A program made the translations under genes and the position numbers. DNA of 64,000 nt from Parachitinimonas caeni. GTDB lineage: Bacteria > Pseudomonadota > Gammaproteobacteria > Burkholderiales > Chitinimonadaceae. How positions within the stretch are numbered: the first letter of the stretch is position 1; the number at the start of each line of letters is the position of its first letter. The notes under the pieces were generated by a model. The model was not told where the DNA came from and searched no databases. It saw only the letters and a program-made list of their open reading frames with translations. The DNA lies in assembly GCF_030129945.1 (NCBI RefSeq), contig NZ_JARRAF010000003.1, forward strand, positions 1 to 64,000, read 5' to 3'. This document shows, in pieces, positions 1 to 8,550 of this stretch.

Positions 1-307
1 CTTTGCAGTGACTGGCATCAATCATCAGCCACTCAAAATCCGGATCAACAATCAGTAGCTCAAGCAGTTTTTCCCACACGCCCTTGTCGCGCCATCTGCC
101 AAAGCGACGGTGGGTGTTATTCCAGTCGCCATAACTTTCGGGCAGATCTCGCCAAGGGGCTCCTGTGCGCAGAATCCAGAACACAACATTGATAAACAAT
201 CGGTTGTCTTTGGCTACGCCTCCCCACTGACCTGCCTGGCCCGGAAGATGAGGGGCCAGCAAGGCCCAAGTGGCGTCGCTGATGTCATGCCGGTGGAGGC
301 TGCTCAT
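1..307 (-). CDS. IS5-family transposase, N-terminal part (partial)
   Basis: The visible 102 residues start MSSLHRHDIS and contain the typical N-terminal helical domain of IS5-group transposases: WGGVAKDNRLFINVVFWILR, then TGAPWRDLPESYGDWN and THRRFGRWRDKGVWE. The stretch ending LMIDASHCK carries the first acidic residue of the DDE triad. The ATG at 307 begins close to the element end, as usual in these one-gene elements. The reading frame is open to base 1. Whether the gene is intact cannot be told from this window. Confidence 0.85.
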   Translation of the reverse strand, partial: MSSLHRHDISDATWALLAPHLPGQAGQWGGVAKDNRLFINVVFWILRTGAPWRDLPESYGDWNNTHRRFGRWRDKGVWEKLLELLIVDPDFEWLMIDASHCK

Positions 308-357
308 GTCAATCCTTATAAATCGCAAAATACTCTTATTCGACTAAATCCTAACTC
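1..357 (-). mobile_element. IS5-family insertion sequence, 5' end only (cut by window edge)
   Basis: The reverse strand encodes the N-terminal part of an IS5-type (DUF4096) transposase. The likely outer end lies near 357, where the reverse strand reads GAGTTAGGATTTAGTCG. The rest of the element is outside the window, so neither the partner inverted repeat nor a target duplication can be checked. Confidence 0.75.
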
Positions 358-402
358 GTGACGACACTATCTAGCCCCCCAATCAGCCATTTGCCAGAGG
401 CG

Positions 403-1161
403 TCACATCGCCTTGAAGCGCCAGGCGTAGGCCTGGCTGACTTTCAGCACAGCCGCGTGGCCACGTAGCTCGACGGTGATGCGCCCCAACTCATCACGTC
501 GGGCGCGGGCAATGGCATCGGCGCGAACCACGGTGCCCCGGTGAATCTGCCAGAACTGTTCCATGTCGAGACCGGCGATCATTTCTTTCAGCGGTTTGCG
601 CACATGCGCTTCATCATCCACACAAACCACTCGCGTGTATTTCTCATCCGACTCGAAAAACAGTACCTGTTCAATTGGAAACAGCTTGATGGTGTCGCCA
701 ACGCTGGCGCTGATCCAGCGAATACGTTTGGCTTCTTCCGCCGGGCGCAGGCGTTTGTCGAGTTCCGCCATCAGCTGGCTCAGATCAGGCGCCGGCAGGG
801 CTGCGGCCACCCGTTCTTGCAGGCGCTCCACCGCCTGAGCCAGCCGCTCCGGGTTGATGGGCTTGAGCAGGTAATCAAGCGCCCCGGCGTTGAAAGCGTC
901 GATCGCGTAGCTATCGTAGGCCGTGGTAAACACGGTATGGCACTGGCCATTCACCGCATTGGCCACGTCCAGCCCAGACAGTCCCGGCATGCGGATGTCG
1001 AGAAACGCAATATCCGGGCGATGCTGCTGGATCGCTTCGAGCGCATCCGCCCCATGTTCCGCCTCCGCCACAATCTGCAGCGCTGGCCAAGCCTGCGCCA
1101 GCATCCTGCGCAGCTCGGCGCGAGGCAGATCTTCATCATCGGCAATAATCGCTGTCGTCAT
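403..1161 (-). CDS. LytTR-family response regulator
   Basis: 252 residues. The N-terminal receiver domain (about 1-120) has the acidic pair ADDED, the phospho-acceptor in AFLDIRMPGLSG, and the conserved lysine in YLLKPIN. The C-terminal LytTR DNA-binding domain (about 145-250) includes KLFPIEQVLFFESDEKY and FWQIHRGTVVR. It resembles the AlgR/LytT/BtsR type. It lies downstream of a LytS-type histidine kinase on the same strand, 118 bp away, and is very likely its partner. The gap holds a copy of the interspersed repeat, so the two genes may be co-transcribed through a hairpin. The regulated genes are unknown. Confidence 0.92.
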   Translation of the reverse strand: MTTAIIADDEDLPRAELRRMLAQAWPALQIVAEAEHGADALEAIQQHRPDIAFLDIRMPGLSGLDVANAVNGQCHTVFTTAYDSYAIDAFNAGALDYLLKPINPERLAQAVERLQERVAAALPAPDLSQLMAELDKRLRPAEEAKRIRWISASVGDTIKLFPIEQVLFFESDEKYTRVVCVDDEAHVRKPLKEMIAGLDMEQFWQIHRGTVVRADAIARARRDELGRITVELRGHAAVLKVSQAYAWRFKAM

Positions 1162-1198
1162 GCGGTCTACTCCCTGTTGTATTTGATTTTGGTTGAAT

Positions 1199-1248
1199 TA
1201 GGCTCTGTTGACGTTTTGTTTCCGGAAATAAAACGTCAACAGAGCCTA
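1199..1248. repeat. Interspersed repeat, short hairpin copy A
   Basis: A perfect inverted repeat with 19-nt arms: TAGGCTCTGTTGACGTTTT at 1199-1217 and its exact complement at 1230-1248, separated by 12 nt (GTTTCCGGAAAT). It sits between the histidine kinase and its response regulator. It is the cleanest short copy of the repeat family also seen near 6484, 13919, 15455, 23419, 28226 and 60621. Confidence 0.9.
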
Positions 1249-1279
1249 GGTTCGTCGATGGCTCACCCCACCGCAAACG

Positions 1280-2593
1280 TCAGAAACGCAAAGGTACGGT
1301 GATGATCGCGGCAACGCCGCCTTCCGGTCTGGCTTTGAGTGTCAGCCCGCCTGTGCAGCCATATAGCGCTGCCAGCCGCTCGCGGATATTGGCCAGCCCA
1401 ATGCCGGTGCCGCTGCTGCTACCGCCAAACCCGACCCCATCATCGTGCACGCTGACTTCCAGCTGTTCACCTTGCTCGGTCTGCAGCCGGCGGGCCTGGA
1501 CGCGGATGAACCCCTGCCCTACCTTGGGCTCGATACCATGCTTCACCGCGTTCTCGACTAGCGAAATCAAGGTCAGCGGCGGCAGGCTTGCCGTCTGCAG
1601 GTCGGGCGCTGCGTCGATTTCGAAGCTCAGTCGGGGGATGCGCGCGCGCATCAGCCCCAGATACGCCTTGGCCGCCTCCAGCTGGGCCGCCAGGCGCCCT
1701 TGCGAACTTCCCCCATCGCTGCGCAATTTGGGAATTGTCGCCCGCAGATAATCGACCAGATGATCGACGATGACGATCGCCCGCTGCGGGTCAGAGGCGA
1801 TGGCCGATCGTACCCCCGCCAGTGTATTGAACAGAAAGTGCGGCTCAATCTGCGCAGCCAGCACCGATAGCTTCAGTTCAGCCTGATTGCGCTCGGCCTC
1901 AGCCTTGGCCAGGGCCTGCTTTTGCAGGACTTCCTTCAACTGGCGTTGCTGTCGGAAGAACATCAGCAGTTGGAACACACTCCCCAGCCAGAATCGCATG
2001 AACCATTCGATGATCTGGCCGAAGTAATACGGCAGGGTGCTCCCCCCATCATCCGGCTGCTCGCCAGTCGCAGGCCGCACGTTTTGCTCAGACGGGCGAG
2101 TCGCCGAAGTAGAGCCTGGCTCGGCATCTTTGATGATCGTTGCAGCAGTCAGACGGTACTTCGGCTCATTGGCGCCGGGGTGCAGCAGATGCCCGGTCAG
2201 CTTTCCCAAACCGAATGCCGCCGCCAACCCCAAAAAAATCGCCGCAATCAGCGCCGTCCGCTCTTTTTTCTCGGGCCAACCCTGGCGTCGTACCCATACG
2301 GCCAGACCCGGCCCCAGCAAAATCAGAAACCAGCCCCGGAGAAAAACATTCAAAGTGGCTTTAACAATGCGCAGAGCAGGTGCATCACTGCCTACCAGCA
2401 TGCTCATCAACATCATGCCGCAGAGAATGGTCACCATCAGCCCCAGCGCCAGGGTGCGATAACGAAACCATTGCAAGCTGAAAATCGGATAGCTGCGCGA
2501 CCGACTGAACCAGCCCGCACTGTGCGCGCTGACTTCAGTAGGAAGGGGCTGCTCGATTCGGGCTGCAATATCTGCGGACGATGGGTTAGTCAT
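1280..2593 (-). CDS. LytS/YehU-type sensor histidine kinase
   Basis: 437 residues from the ATG at 2593; the frame stays open upstream to 2719 but without sensible protein. The N-terminal half (about 40-215) carries several hydrophobic segments, including LALGLMVTILCGMMLMSMLV, and is probably a membrane sensor. A short coiled segment (KEVLQKQALAKAEAERNQAE) leads into the His_kinase domain with the phospho-acceptor His in QIEPHFLFNTL. The ATPase domain follows, with its N-box in LISLVENAVKHGIEP and a glycine-rich lid in DDGVGFGGSSSGTGIGLANI. It lies upstream of the LytTR regulator, as is normal for this family. The signal it senses is not evident. Confidence 0.9.
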   Translation of the reverse strand: MTNPSSADIAARIEQPLPTEVSAHSAGWFSRSRSYPIFSLQWFRYRTLALGLMVTILCGMMLMSMLVGSDAPALRIVKATLNVFLRGWFLILLGPGLAVWVRRQGWPEKKERTALIAAIFLGLAAAFGLGKLTGHLLHPGANEPKYRLTAATIIKDAEPGSTSATRPSEQNVRPATGEQPDDGGSTLPYYFGQIIEWFMRFWLGSVFQLLMFFRQQRQLKEVLQKQALAKAEAERNQAELKLSVLAAQIEPHFLFNTLAGVRSAIASDPQRAIVIVDHLVDYLRATIPKLRSDGGSSQGRLAAQLEAAKAYLGLMRARIPRLSFEIDAAPDLQTASLPPLTLISLVENAVKHGIEPKVGQGFIRVQARRLQTEQGEQLEVSVHDDGVGFGGSSSGTGIGLANIRERLAALYGCTGGLTLKARPEGGVAAIITVPLRF

Positions 2594-2772
2594 GATCAAG
2601 ACCAGATAAGTGAGTGAGTTTGTACACGGTACAGCTTGGCCTCGAAAGATAGCGAAGATGCGACCAGCCGGGGGAATTTGCCGACAAACCCCGATTTTTC
2701 CAGCACGAACACAAGGCACTGTCGGCAGCTGGTTTACATGGAACCCATGTCAAAGCATCCCGGCCCCTCCAG

Positions 2773-4677
2773 TTAGGCCCGCAAAACCGGTGCGTATTGC
2801 TGCAGGAAGTCGGCCAGAGAGAGGCTACCCAGATCGTCTCCATCCCGACTGCGGAGCGCCAGTTGCTGCTGTGCCGCTTCGCGCGCACCGACGACCAGCA
2901 GATACGGCACCCGGTTAAGCGTCTGCTCACGAATCCTGAAGCCGATTTTTTCGTTGCGCAGATCAGCCTCGGCACGGATGCCGCTGGCCTTGAGCTGCTG
3001 CAGCACCGCTTGTGCATACGCTGTCTGCGCCTCGCTGATTGGCAACACCACCGCCTGCACTGGCGCCAGCCAGACGGGCAGATTACCGGCGCAATGCTCA
3101 ATCAGAATACCGATAAAGCGCTCCAGTGAGCCGAAAATGGCCCGATGCAGCATGACCGGCCGCAGCTTGTCGCCCGATTCCGCAACGTAATTCAAGTCGA
3201 AACGCTCCGGCAGATTGAGATCGACCTGCAAGGTACCGCATTGCCAATCCCGACCAATCGCGTCACGCAGCACGAACTCCAGCTTCGGGCCGTAAAACGC
3301 CCCCTCGCCTGGGTTCAGCTGCCAGTCGAGCTGCTGGTCTTGCAGCACCGACTTCAATGCGCCCTCCAGCTGATCCCACACGGCGTCGCTACCGATCCGG
3401 TTATCCGGCCGGGTTGAAAGCTTGATCCTGACATCCTCAAACCCGAACTGGCGGTACAACTGCAGCACAAAGCGCACGACCTTGCTGCATTCGTCCGCGA
3501 GCTGATCAAGCGTACAGAAGATGTGGGCATCATCCTGAGTGAAGTGACGTACCCGCATCAGGCCATGCAATGCCCCTGAGGGTTCGTAACGATGCACCTT
3601 GCCAAACTCCGCCATGCGGATCGGCAGATCGCGGTAGCTTTTCAAACCATGTCGGAATAAGGCTGCGGCACCGGGGCAACTCATCGGCTTGAGCGCAAAC
3701 ACCCGGCCATCCTCAGTTTCAGTCGTAAACATATGTTCACGATAGTTTTGCCAGTGGCCCGACACCTCCCACAAGGATCGATCCATGACATCTGGCGTGT
3801 TCACCTCGACATAGTCTTCCCGCTCGTGCTCGGCACGCATATGCGCTACCAGGCGCTGAAAGAGCGTCCAACCCTTGGGATGCCAGAACACTGCCCCCGG
3901 CGCATCTTCCTGGAAGTGGAACAGATCCAGCCGCGCCCCCAGTTTGCGATGATCCCGCCGGACCGCTTCCTCCTGCCGCTGCAGATAGGCAGCCAGTTCC
4001 GACTCGTTACGCCAGCAGGTGCCGTAGATCCGCTGCAGCATCGAGTTACGGGCATCACCACGCCAATAGGCACCGGCCACCTTGAGCAGCTTGAATGCCT
4101 TTAGCCAGCCCAAGGACGGGACATGCGGCCCTCGGCACAGATCTTCGAAGCCCCCTTGCCGGTAGAGCGAGACCCTTTGATCATCAGGGATCGCATTAAT
4201 CAGCTCCACTTTGTAGTACTCGCCCTGCGCGGCAAACAGGGCAACGGCCTCATCCCGCGCCAGCTCACGCCGCTCAATCGGCAGGTCTGACGCAGCCAGC
4301 GCACGCATGCGCGACTCGATCTGCAGGAGATCATCAGGAGTAAACGCATGTTCGCTGGCAAAGTCGTAATAAAAGCCATCTTCGATCACCGGGCCAATCG
4401 TGACCTGTACCTCCGGAAACAGGGATTTGACCGCCATCGCCAGCAAATGGGCACAGGAGTGACGCAGGAGGTCGAGCGCTGGCTCGTCCTGCAGCCGGAT
4501 GATTTCAACTCGTGCGTCGTTGGCAATCACATGGCGAGTATCCACCAGCTGGCCGTCAACACGGCCTGCAACGGCAGAGGCCGCCAGCCGCGGTCCAATC
4601 GCCGCAGCAATGGCATGGATCGTTACCGGCTGGGCAAAACACAGCTCGGACTGATCGGGAAGAATGATTCTGGGCAT
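2773..4677 (-). CDS. thrS: Threonine--tRNA ligase
   Basis: 634 residues, the usual length. It charges tRNA-Thr in the cytoplasm. Domains in order: an N-terminal TGS domain (about 1-60), the editing domain with the HSCAHLLAMAV zinc/editing motif, the class II catalytic core with MSCPGAAALF, RMAEFGKVHRYEPSGALHGL (motif 2) and HRAIFGSLERF (motif 3), and the anticodon-binding domain ending in AQTAYAQAVLQQLKASGIRA onward. The gene is not followed by infC-rpmI-rplT here, unlike the common arrangement. Its RBS AGGAGT lies at 4684-4689. The 5' leader codes for a threonine-rich peptide and can form alternative hairpins, so expression is probably tuned to charged tRNA-Thr. A second thrS elsewhere in the genome cannot be excluded. 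Confidence 0.97.
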   Translation of the reverse strand: MPRIILPDQSELCFAQPVTIHAIAAAIGPRLAASAVAGRVDGQLVDTRHVIANDARVEIIRLQDEPALDLLRHSCAHLLAMAVKSLFPEVQVTIGPVIEDGFYYDFASEHAFTPDDLLQIESRMRALAASDLPIERRELARDEAVALFAAQGEYYKVELINAIPDDQRVSLYRQGGFEDLCRGPHVPSLGWLKAFKLLKVAGAYWRGDARNSMLQRIYGTCWRNESELAAYLQRQEEAVRRDHRKLGARLDLFHFQEDAPGAVFWHPKGWTLFQRLVAHMRAEHEREDYVEVNTPDVMDRSLWEVSGHWQNYREHMFTTETEDGRVFALKPMSCPGAAALFRHGLKSYRDLPIRMAEFGKVHRYEPSGALHGLMRVRHFTQDDAHIFCTLDQLADECSKVVRFVLQLYRQFGFEDVRIKLSTRPDNRIGSDAVWDQLEGALKSVLQDQQLDWQLNPGEGAFYGPKLEFVLRDAIGRDWQCGTLQVDLNLPERFDLNYVAESGDKLRPVMLHRAIFGSLERFIGILIEHCAGNLPVWLAPVQAVVLPISEAQTAYAQAVLQQLKASGIRAEADLRNEKIGFRIREQTLNRVPYLLVVGAREAAQQQLALRSRDGDDLGSLSLADFLQQYAPVLRA

Positions 4678-4683
4678 GACGTG

Positions 4684-4787
4684 ACTCCTATTGATTCAGT
4701 TCCTCATCGGCTGACTCGCCGGGTAGAAAGCACTGAATCACCGGGGGAGGCAGCCGTTGCGGCTACCTCCACTCGGGCTAGGTAGCC
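4684..4787 (-). promoter_or_regulatory. Candidate attenuator with alternative hairpins in the thrS leader
   Basis: On the transcript strand the last codons of the leader peptide (GGCTACCT, 4787-4780) can pair with AGGTAGCC (4768-4761). The same downstream stretch can instead form a stem with CGGCTGCCTCC (GGAGGTAGCCG at 4770-4760 with 4756-4746). CGGCTG (4756-4751) can also pair with CAGCCG (4713-4708). A last perfect 9-bp stem (TGATTCAGT 4740-4732 with ACTGAATCA 4700-4692) ends just before the thrS RBS. No U-rich terminator tail is visible, so translational attenuation or Rho-dependent termination is as likely as classical intrinsic attenuation. Confidence 0.6.
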
Positions 4788-4846
4788 ATCGAGGTGGTGG
4801 TGGTTGTAGTGGTTACAGCAATCAAAACCGACAGACGTGCGCCCAC
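4778..4846 (-). CDS. Threonine-rich leader peptide of thrS
   Basis: A 22-codon reading frame from GTG at 4846 to TAG at 4778. An AGGAAG Shine-Dalgarno lies three bases ahead of the GTG. The peptide starts MGARLSVLIAV, then has seven consecutive threonine codons (ACC ACT ACA ACC ACC ACC ACC), then SMAT with an eighth Thr as the last codon. Such a run is the signature of attenuation leader peptides (compare the leader of the E. coli thr operon). Here it precedes the tRNA synthetase gene rather than a biosynthetic operon. The start codon choice is an inference; an in-frame TTG lies seven codons downstream. Confidence 0.75.
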   Translation of the reverse strand: MGARLSVLIAVTTTTTTTSMAT

Positions 4847-5293
4847 CCACTTCCTGTCGGAAATGGCTTGGCAAGCACACAAAAAGGATTGTTTCTGGCA
4901 GTTCATGCGCTACACCCTATCAGACAGCTGGTATTTTTTACAAGACCGGTGGCGAGGTTAGTCCCACTTCTTGCAAGCGTTTTCGGCTGACTCGCCGTGC
5001 CAGGCGCCAATGCGCATGTAGGCCATAAGAAGGGATGCGAATTACGCGGTTGGCGCGCAAAATAAAAGAGAGGCGCCTCAACACGGCGCCTCTTCATAAA
5101 ACGCCCTTATGGGGAAGGGCGATGGGCGGGGAAATCAGTCACGCCAGGAGGAGGGCATGACAGACCGAAACTGGTAAGGCTTCGATCATGGGTACAAGGA
5201 TGCGCCATGTTCGGCGCGATCGGAATCAGGCTATACCGAATGAGGTGTAGGAAGTTTCATCACTGTTTGTAGGATTTACCTGACAAGACAACC
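4847..5293. other. Intergenic region between thrS leader and LuxR-type regulator
   Basis: About 450 bp holding the thrS promoter (not resolved), the leftward terminator-like hairpin at 5058-5093, and a G/C-rich stretch at 5100-5220 with no convincing reading frame. The promoter of the LuxR-type regulator must lie in the last 100 bp. Nothing else is recognised. Confidence 0.5.
5058..5093 (-). terminator. Intrinsic terminator-like hairpin reading leftward, with no gene upstream of it
   Basis: A perfect 9-bp stem (AGAGGCGCC 5069-5077 with GGCGCCTCT 5085-5093, 7-nt loop). On the minus strand it is followed by TCTTTTATTTTG. No minus-strand gene ends here: the next coding sequence to the right (5294) runs the other way. 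It may end an unrecognised short transcript from about 5100-5290, or insulate the thrS leader. Confidence 0.55.
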
Positions 5294-5950
5294 ATGACAA
5301 TTCGAATATTGCTGGCAGACGATCACGCCATCGTTCGCGATGGGCTAAAAAAATTGCTAAGCGACGAGGCGGATCTGGAAGTCGTCGATGAAGCCATGTC
5401 GGCGCAGGAAGTACTGGAAAAAATCGATAACCCAAGCTTGAGCTTTATCATGCTCGATGTTTCGATGCCTGGCGCCAATGGGCTGGATCTCATCAGCGCG
5501 GTACGCCGGCGACGGCCTGATTTGCCGATGCTGGTGTTGTCGATGCACAAGGACGCCCATTTTGCGGCCCGCGTGCTGCGTGCCGGCGCCAATAGCTACC
5601 TGAGCAAGGATATTCCGTTCGACACACTCGGCGGTGCCATCCGCCGTACGGCTCAGGGTGGGCGGGTAATCGACCCGGATCTGATCGATGCCTTGCTAAG
5701 CCATGACCGCCCCGATCAGAACCGTCCTCTGCACGAGGCACTATCCGAACGCGAATATCAGATCTTTCAGCGCATCGCGAGTGGCCACGCACTTAATCAG
5801 ATTGCCGATGAGCTCAGCCTGAGTCCGAAGACGGTCAGCACCTACAAAAATCGGTTGATGGAGAAGCTCAACGTTGGTAGCACCGCCGAACTGGTGAAAT
5901 ATGCGCTGGAACATGATGAAATCGCACGTAGTAGCTTGAGTACAGATTAG
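5294..5950 (+). CDS. NarL/FixJ-type response regulator (LuxR HTH)
   Basis: 218 residues. The receiver domain has LLADDHAIVRDGLKKLL at the start, the phospho-acceptor Asp in FIMLDVSMPGANGLD and the lysine in YLSKDIPF. The C-terminal LuxR HTH (about 145-210) has LSEREYQIFQRIASGHALNQ and LSLSPKTVSTYKNRLMEKLN. No kinase gene is adjacent, so it is an orphan here; its partner and targets are unknown. Confidence 0.92.
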   Translation: MTIRILLADDHAIVRDGLKKLLSDEADLEVVDEAMSAQEVLEKIDNPSLSFIMLDVSMPGANGLDLISAVRRRRPDLPMLVLSMHKDAHFAARVLRAGANSYLSKDIPFDTLGGAIRRTAQGGRVIDPDLIDALLSHDRPDQNRPLHEALSEREYQIFQRIASGHALNQIADELSLSPKTVSTYKNRLMEKLNVGSTAELVKYALEHDEIARSSLSTD

Positions 5951-5999
5951 GCGCTGCACACCAAGCTGCAGTCTCCCTTCCCATTTTGAAAGTGACCTG

Positions 6000-6482
6000 A
6001 TGCAAGTTTTACCCACTCTGGCTGCCGACACCCCAGTCTACGACCGCTTGGCTGCCCAGCTTTCTGCGCTGCTGGCCGGGGAACGCCATCCGATTGCCAA
6101 CACCGCGCAATTTGCCGCCTTTCTCTTTCAGGAACTACCCGCCCTGAATTGGGCAGGCTTCTACATGCTCGAAGCCGAAACCTTGGTTCTTGGCCCGTTT
6201 CAAGGCAAAGTTGCTTGTGTACGCATTCCTTTAGGACGAGGTGTCTGCGGGACGGCCGCTCAATCCCGCCAGACTCAGCGCGTTGCTAATGTGCATGAAT
6301 TCGCTGGCCACATTGCCTGCGACTCGGCATCGAATTCAGAAATCGTGATCCCCCTGATCAAACAAGGCAGATTGCTTGGGGTGCTGGATCTGGACAGCCC
6401 ACAGCTTGATCGCTTTTCCAGTGATGACCAAACCGGCCTGGAGCGTTTGTGCCAGATCCTGCTGGATGGTACCGACTTCTAG
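6000..6482 (+). CDS. msrC: GAF-domain free methionine-(R)-sulfoxide reductase
   Basis: 160 residues forming a single GAF domain. Cytoplasmic enzyme of the fRMsr family, which reduces free methionine-R-sulfoxide with catalytic and resolving cysteines. The family hallmarks are present: LNWAGFYMLE, then VACVRIPLGRGVCGTAA with two cysteines, and GHIACDSASNSEIVIP with the third, then GVLDLDSP. The gene follows the response regulator by 49 bp and is followed by a repeat and a strong terminator hairpin. Confidence 0.9.
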   Translation: MQVLPTLAADTPVYDRLAAQLSALLAGERHPIANTAQFAAFLFQELPALNWAGFYMLEAETLVLGPFQGKVACVRIPLGRGVCGTAAQSRQTQRVANVHEFAGHIACDSASNSEIVIPLIKQGRLLGVLDLDSPQLDRFSSDDQTGLERLCQILLDGTDF

Positions 6483-6483
6483 A

Positions 6484-6600
6484 CGCTGTTGACGTTTTGT
6501 CTCCAGTCGCACCGGGCCGGATTTTGGGGCGGGGCGAGACTGCGTGAGAGCGGTTAAGCGCGCTCAACTAAGCGATCCTTCACGACGTCATGCCCCAAAC
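6484..6600. repeat. Interspersed repeat, diverged long copy B
   Basis: Begins CGCTGTTGACGTTTTGTCTCC and continues through a GGGCCGGATTTTGGGGC segment to GTCATGCCCCAAA. It matches the long copy at 13919-14067, read on the opposite strand, except for the far arm, which is missing. It follows the msrC stop codon directly and runs into a terminator hairpin. Confidence 0.65.
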
Positions 6601-6636
6601 AACAACGCCCCGAAATCGGGGCGTTGTTGTTTGGGG
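6593..6636. terminator. Very strong bidirectional hairpin between convergent genes
   Basis: A near-perfect 20-bp stem: CCCCAAACAACAACGCCCCG at 6593-6612 pairs with its complement at 6617-6636 around a 4-nt loop. It lies between msrC (rightward) and mltD (leftward) and is probably a shared terminator; the poly-T element is weak, consisting of TTGTTGTTT inside the stem. Confidence 0.65.
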
Positions 6637-6651
6637 GTGTTGATCAACCAC

Positions 6652-8550
6652 TTATTTTGCGGCGACCAGGATCACCATCTTGTTACCCGCACGGATAGCC
6701 TGGCGGCTGCCGAGCTGATTCCACTTGCGCAAGGCAGCTTCTTCCACCTTGAATTTACGGGCAATCGAAGCAAGCGTATCGCCACGCTGAACAACATACT
6801 GCTGCTCTTTGGGCGCCTTATCCGCCTTGTCACGACCTTTGCCTTTCCCGGCTTTTTCTTCGACCGCAGACGACGCTTCTACAAGCTTGATGACCTGCCC
6901 CAGCGCCAGCTTTTCCGATTTCAGCTTGTTGAGCTTTTTCAGTTCCGCCGCATTGGTATCAAAGCGCTTGGCGACAGATGCCAGGGTATCGCCACGCTGA
7001 ATGGTATAGCTCGTCGGCTTTTTAGCAGCGGAGGGCTTGGCCTCTGCTACTGTAGACTCCGGTTCTGCCTGCTTGGCCCCTGCCAGCGCAGCTGCCAGGG
7101 TTTGACGCGCCGAGATATCTACGCCATCGACAATCGGCACCAGAATCGTCTGACCATCGGCCTTGGCTTGTTTGACGGGGATCTTGTTGACATCTTTCAA
7201 CTCAGCCAGCGAAATATCAAAGCGTTTGGCCACGGCATCCAAAGCCTCACCACGTTTGGTGACGTATGGTTGCCAGGACAGCAAAGGCTGTTTGTACTGG
7301 GAAAGGTTTTCCTGAAACACCTCAGCCTTGTCGGCTGGCAGCAATAACTTGCGGTCGTCCTTGTAGGCAAAAACCGGCCGGATCAAACCTGGATTCAGAT
7401 GCAATAGTTCATCCATCGAGGTCTCTGCCAGCTTGGCAATCAGCTTGACGTCCATATGCCGGCCGGTACTGATGGGCTGGAAATACGGCTGATCCGGGAT
7501 GGTGTCGAGTTTGACGCCGTATTGCTCCGGGTGCGCAATGATATTGCGGACCGCCAAGAGTTTTGGCACGTAATTGCGGGTCTGGTCCGGCATCTTGATT
7601 GAGGAAAAATTCCCCTCTATCCCTTGGGCACGGGTTTTCGACAGCGCTCGCGCCACCCCACCCTCACCCCAGTTGTATGCCGCCAAGGCCAGCTGCCAGT
7701 CACCAAACATATCGTGCAGAGTCTGCAGGTAGTCCAGCGCCGCCCGGGTAGCCGCCATCACGTCCCGCCGGCCGTCGTACCACCAGGTGCGCTCCAGGCC
7801 ATAGCGCTTGCCCGTAGAGGGTATGAATTGCCACATGCCCGACGCTGCCGCATACGACTCGGCCTTTGGGTTAAAGGCGCTTTCGATGATTGGCAGCAGC
7901 GCAATTTCGGTGGGCATGCCTCGCTTTTCCACTTCACTGACAATGAAGTAGAGGTAGCGCTTGCTACGGTCGATCACGCGCTTCATGTAATCCGGCCGCT
8001 TGGCATACCACTGCTCGTGCTGTCGGACTAGCGGGTCATCCAGTTGCTGGATGGCAAAACCGCCACGGATGCGGTTCCAGAGATCCACATCGGTGCCCGA
8101 AGCCAGTGGGCTCGCTCCGGACAATTCATCCATACCCGCCGAGGTATTGGCCTGGAGCGCATCCGGTCGGTTATTCAAGCGGAAGCCGGTCATCACATCC
8201 GGTTTGGATTCCGGTTTTACCTCAGCCTTTGCCTCAGGCTTATTGGTAGCTTTTGCTTCAGACTTAACGCCATCACCAACCACTTCAATCGTACGTGTTT
8301 CGGCTGGGCGGGATTCGACCTTCAGTTCAAGCGGCGGTGATTCTGGCGAAGCACCGGCGTCATCTAGGGTTTTCTGAGTGGGATTGGAGGTCACGGCAGG
8401 ATCTGCCGCAGCGAGCTTGGCTGTTGTGCTATGGCGGCCGGTATCGAGCTGATAGTCGAGTTTACCTACGCCTGCCCCTTCTTCTGCAACGGCAGTTGGC
8501 GCAGAGAAAGCAGCACACAGCGCGAGCAACATCAGGTTCAGTTTGAACAT
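6652..8550 (-). CDS. mltD: Membrane-bound lytic murein transglycosylase D
   Basis: 632 residues from the ATG at 8550, which gives a signal peptide (MFKLNLMLLALCAAFSAPTA); the longer frame to 8601 lacks one. A low-complexity Pro/Lys/Glu linker follows (KPEAKAEVKPESKPD). The SLT lytic transglycosylase domain has its catalytic Glu in LLPIIESAFNPKAES (near residue 223), then AASGMWQFIPSTGKRYGL and LALAAYNWGEGGVARAL. Three LysM repeats follow: YVTKRGEALDAVAKRF, YTIQRGDTLASVAKRF and YVVQRGDTLASIARKF. It cleaves peptidoglycan glycan strands in the periplasm. It has no lipobox Cys, unlike the E. coli lipoprotein. Confidence 0.93.
   Translation of the reverse strand: MFKLNLMLLALCAAFSAPTAVAEEGAGVGKLDYQLDTGRHSTTAKLAAADPAVTSNPTQKTLDDAGASPESPPLELKVESRPAETRTIEVVGDGVKSEAKATNKPEAKAEVKPESKPDVMTGFRLNNRPDALQANTSAGMDELSGASPLASGTDVDLWNRIRGGFAIQQLDDPLVRQHEQWYAKRPDYMKRVIDRSKRYLYFIVSEVEKRGMPTEIALLPIIESAFNPKAESYAAASGMWQFIPSTGKRYGLERTWWYDGRRDVMAATRAALDYLQTLHDMFGDWQLALAAYNWGEGGVARALSKTRAQGIEGNFSSIKMPDQTRNYVPKLLAVRNIIAHPEQYGVKLDTIPDQPYFQPISTGRHMDVKLIAKLAETSMDELLHLNPGLIRPVFAYKDDRKLLLPADKAEVFQENLSQYKQPLLSWQPYVTKRGEALDAVAKRFDISLAELKDVNKIPVKQAKADGQTILVPIVDGVDISARQTLAAALAGAKQAEPESTVAEAKPSAAKKPTSYTIQRGDTLASVAKRFDTNAAELKKLNKLKSEKLALGQVIKLVEASSAVEEKAGKGKGRDKADKAPKEQQYVVQRGDTLASIARKFKVEEAALRKWNQLGSRQAIRAGNKMVILVAAK

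Noticed and set aside
541..1302. Long plus-strand frame opposite the LytTR regulator
   Set aside because: Antisense shadow of a GC-rich gene. The minus strand encodes a clear receiver-LytTR protein.
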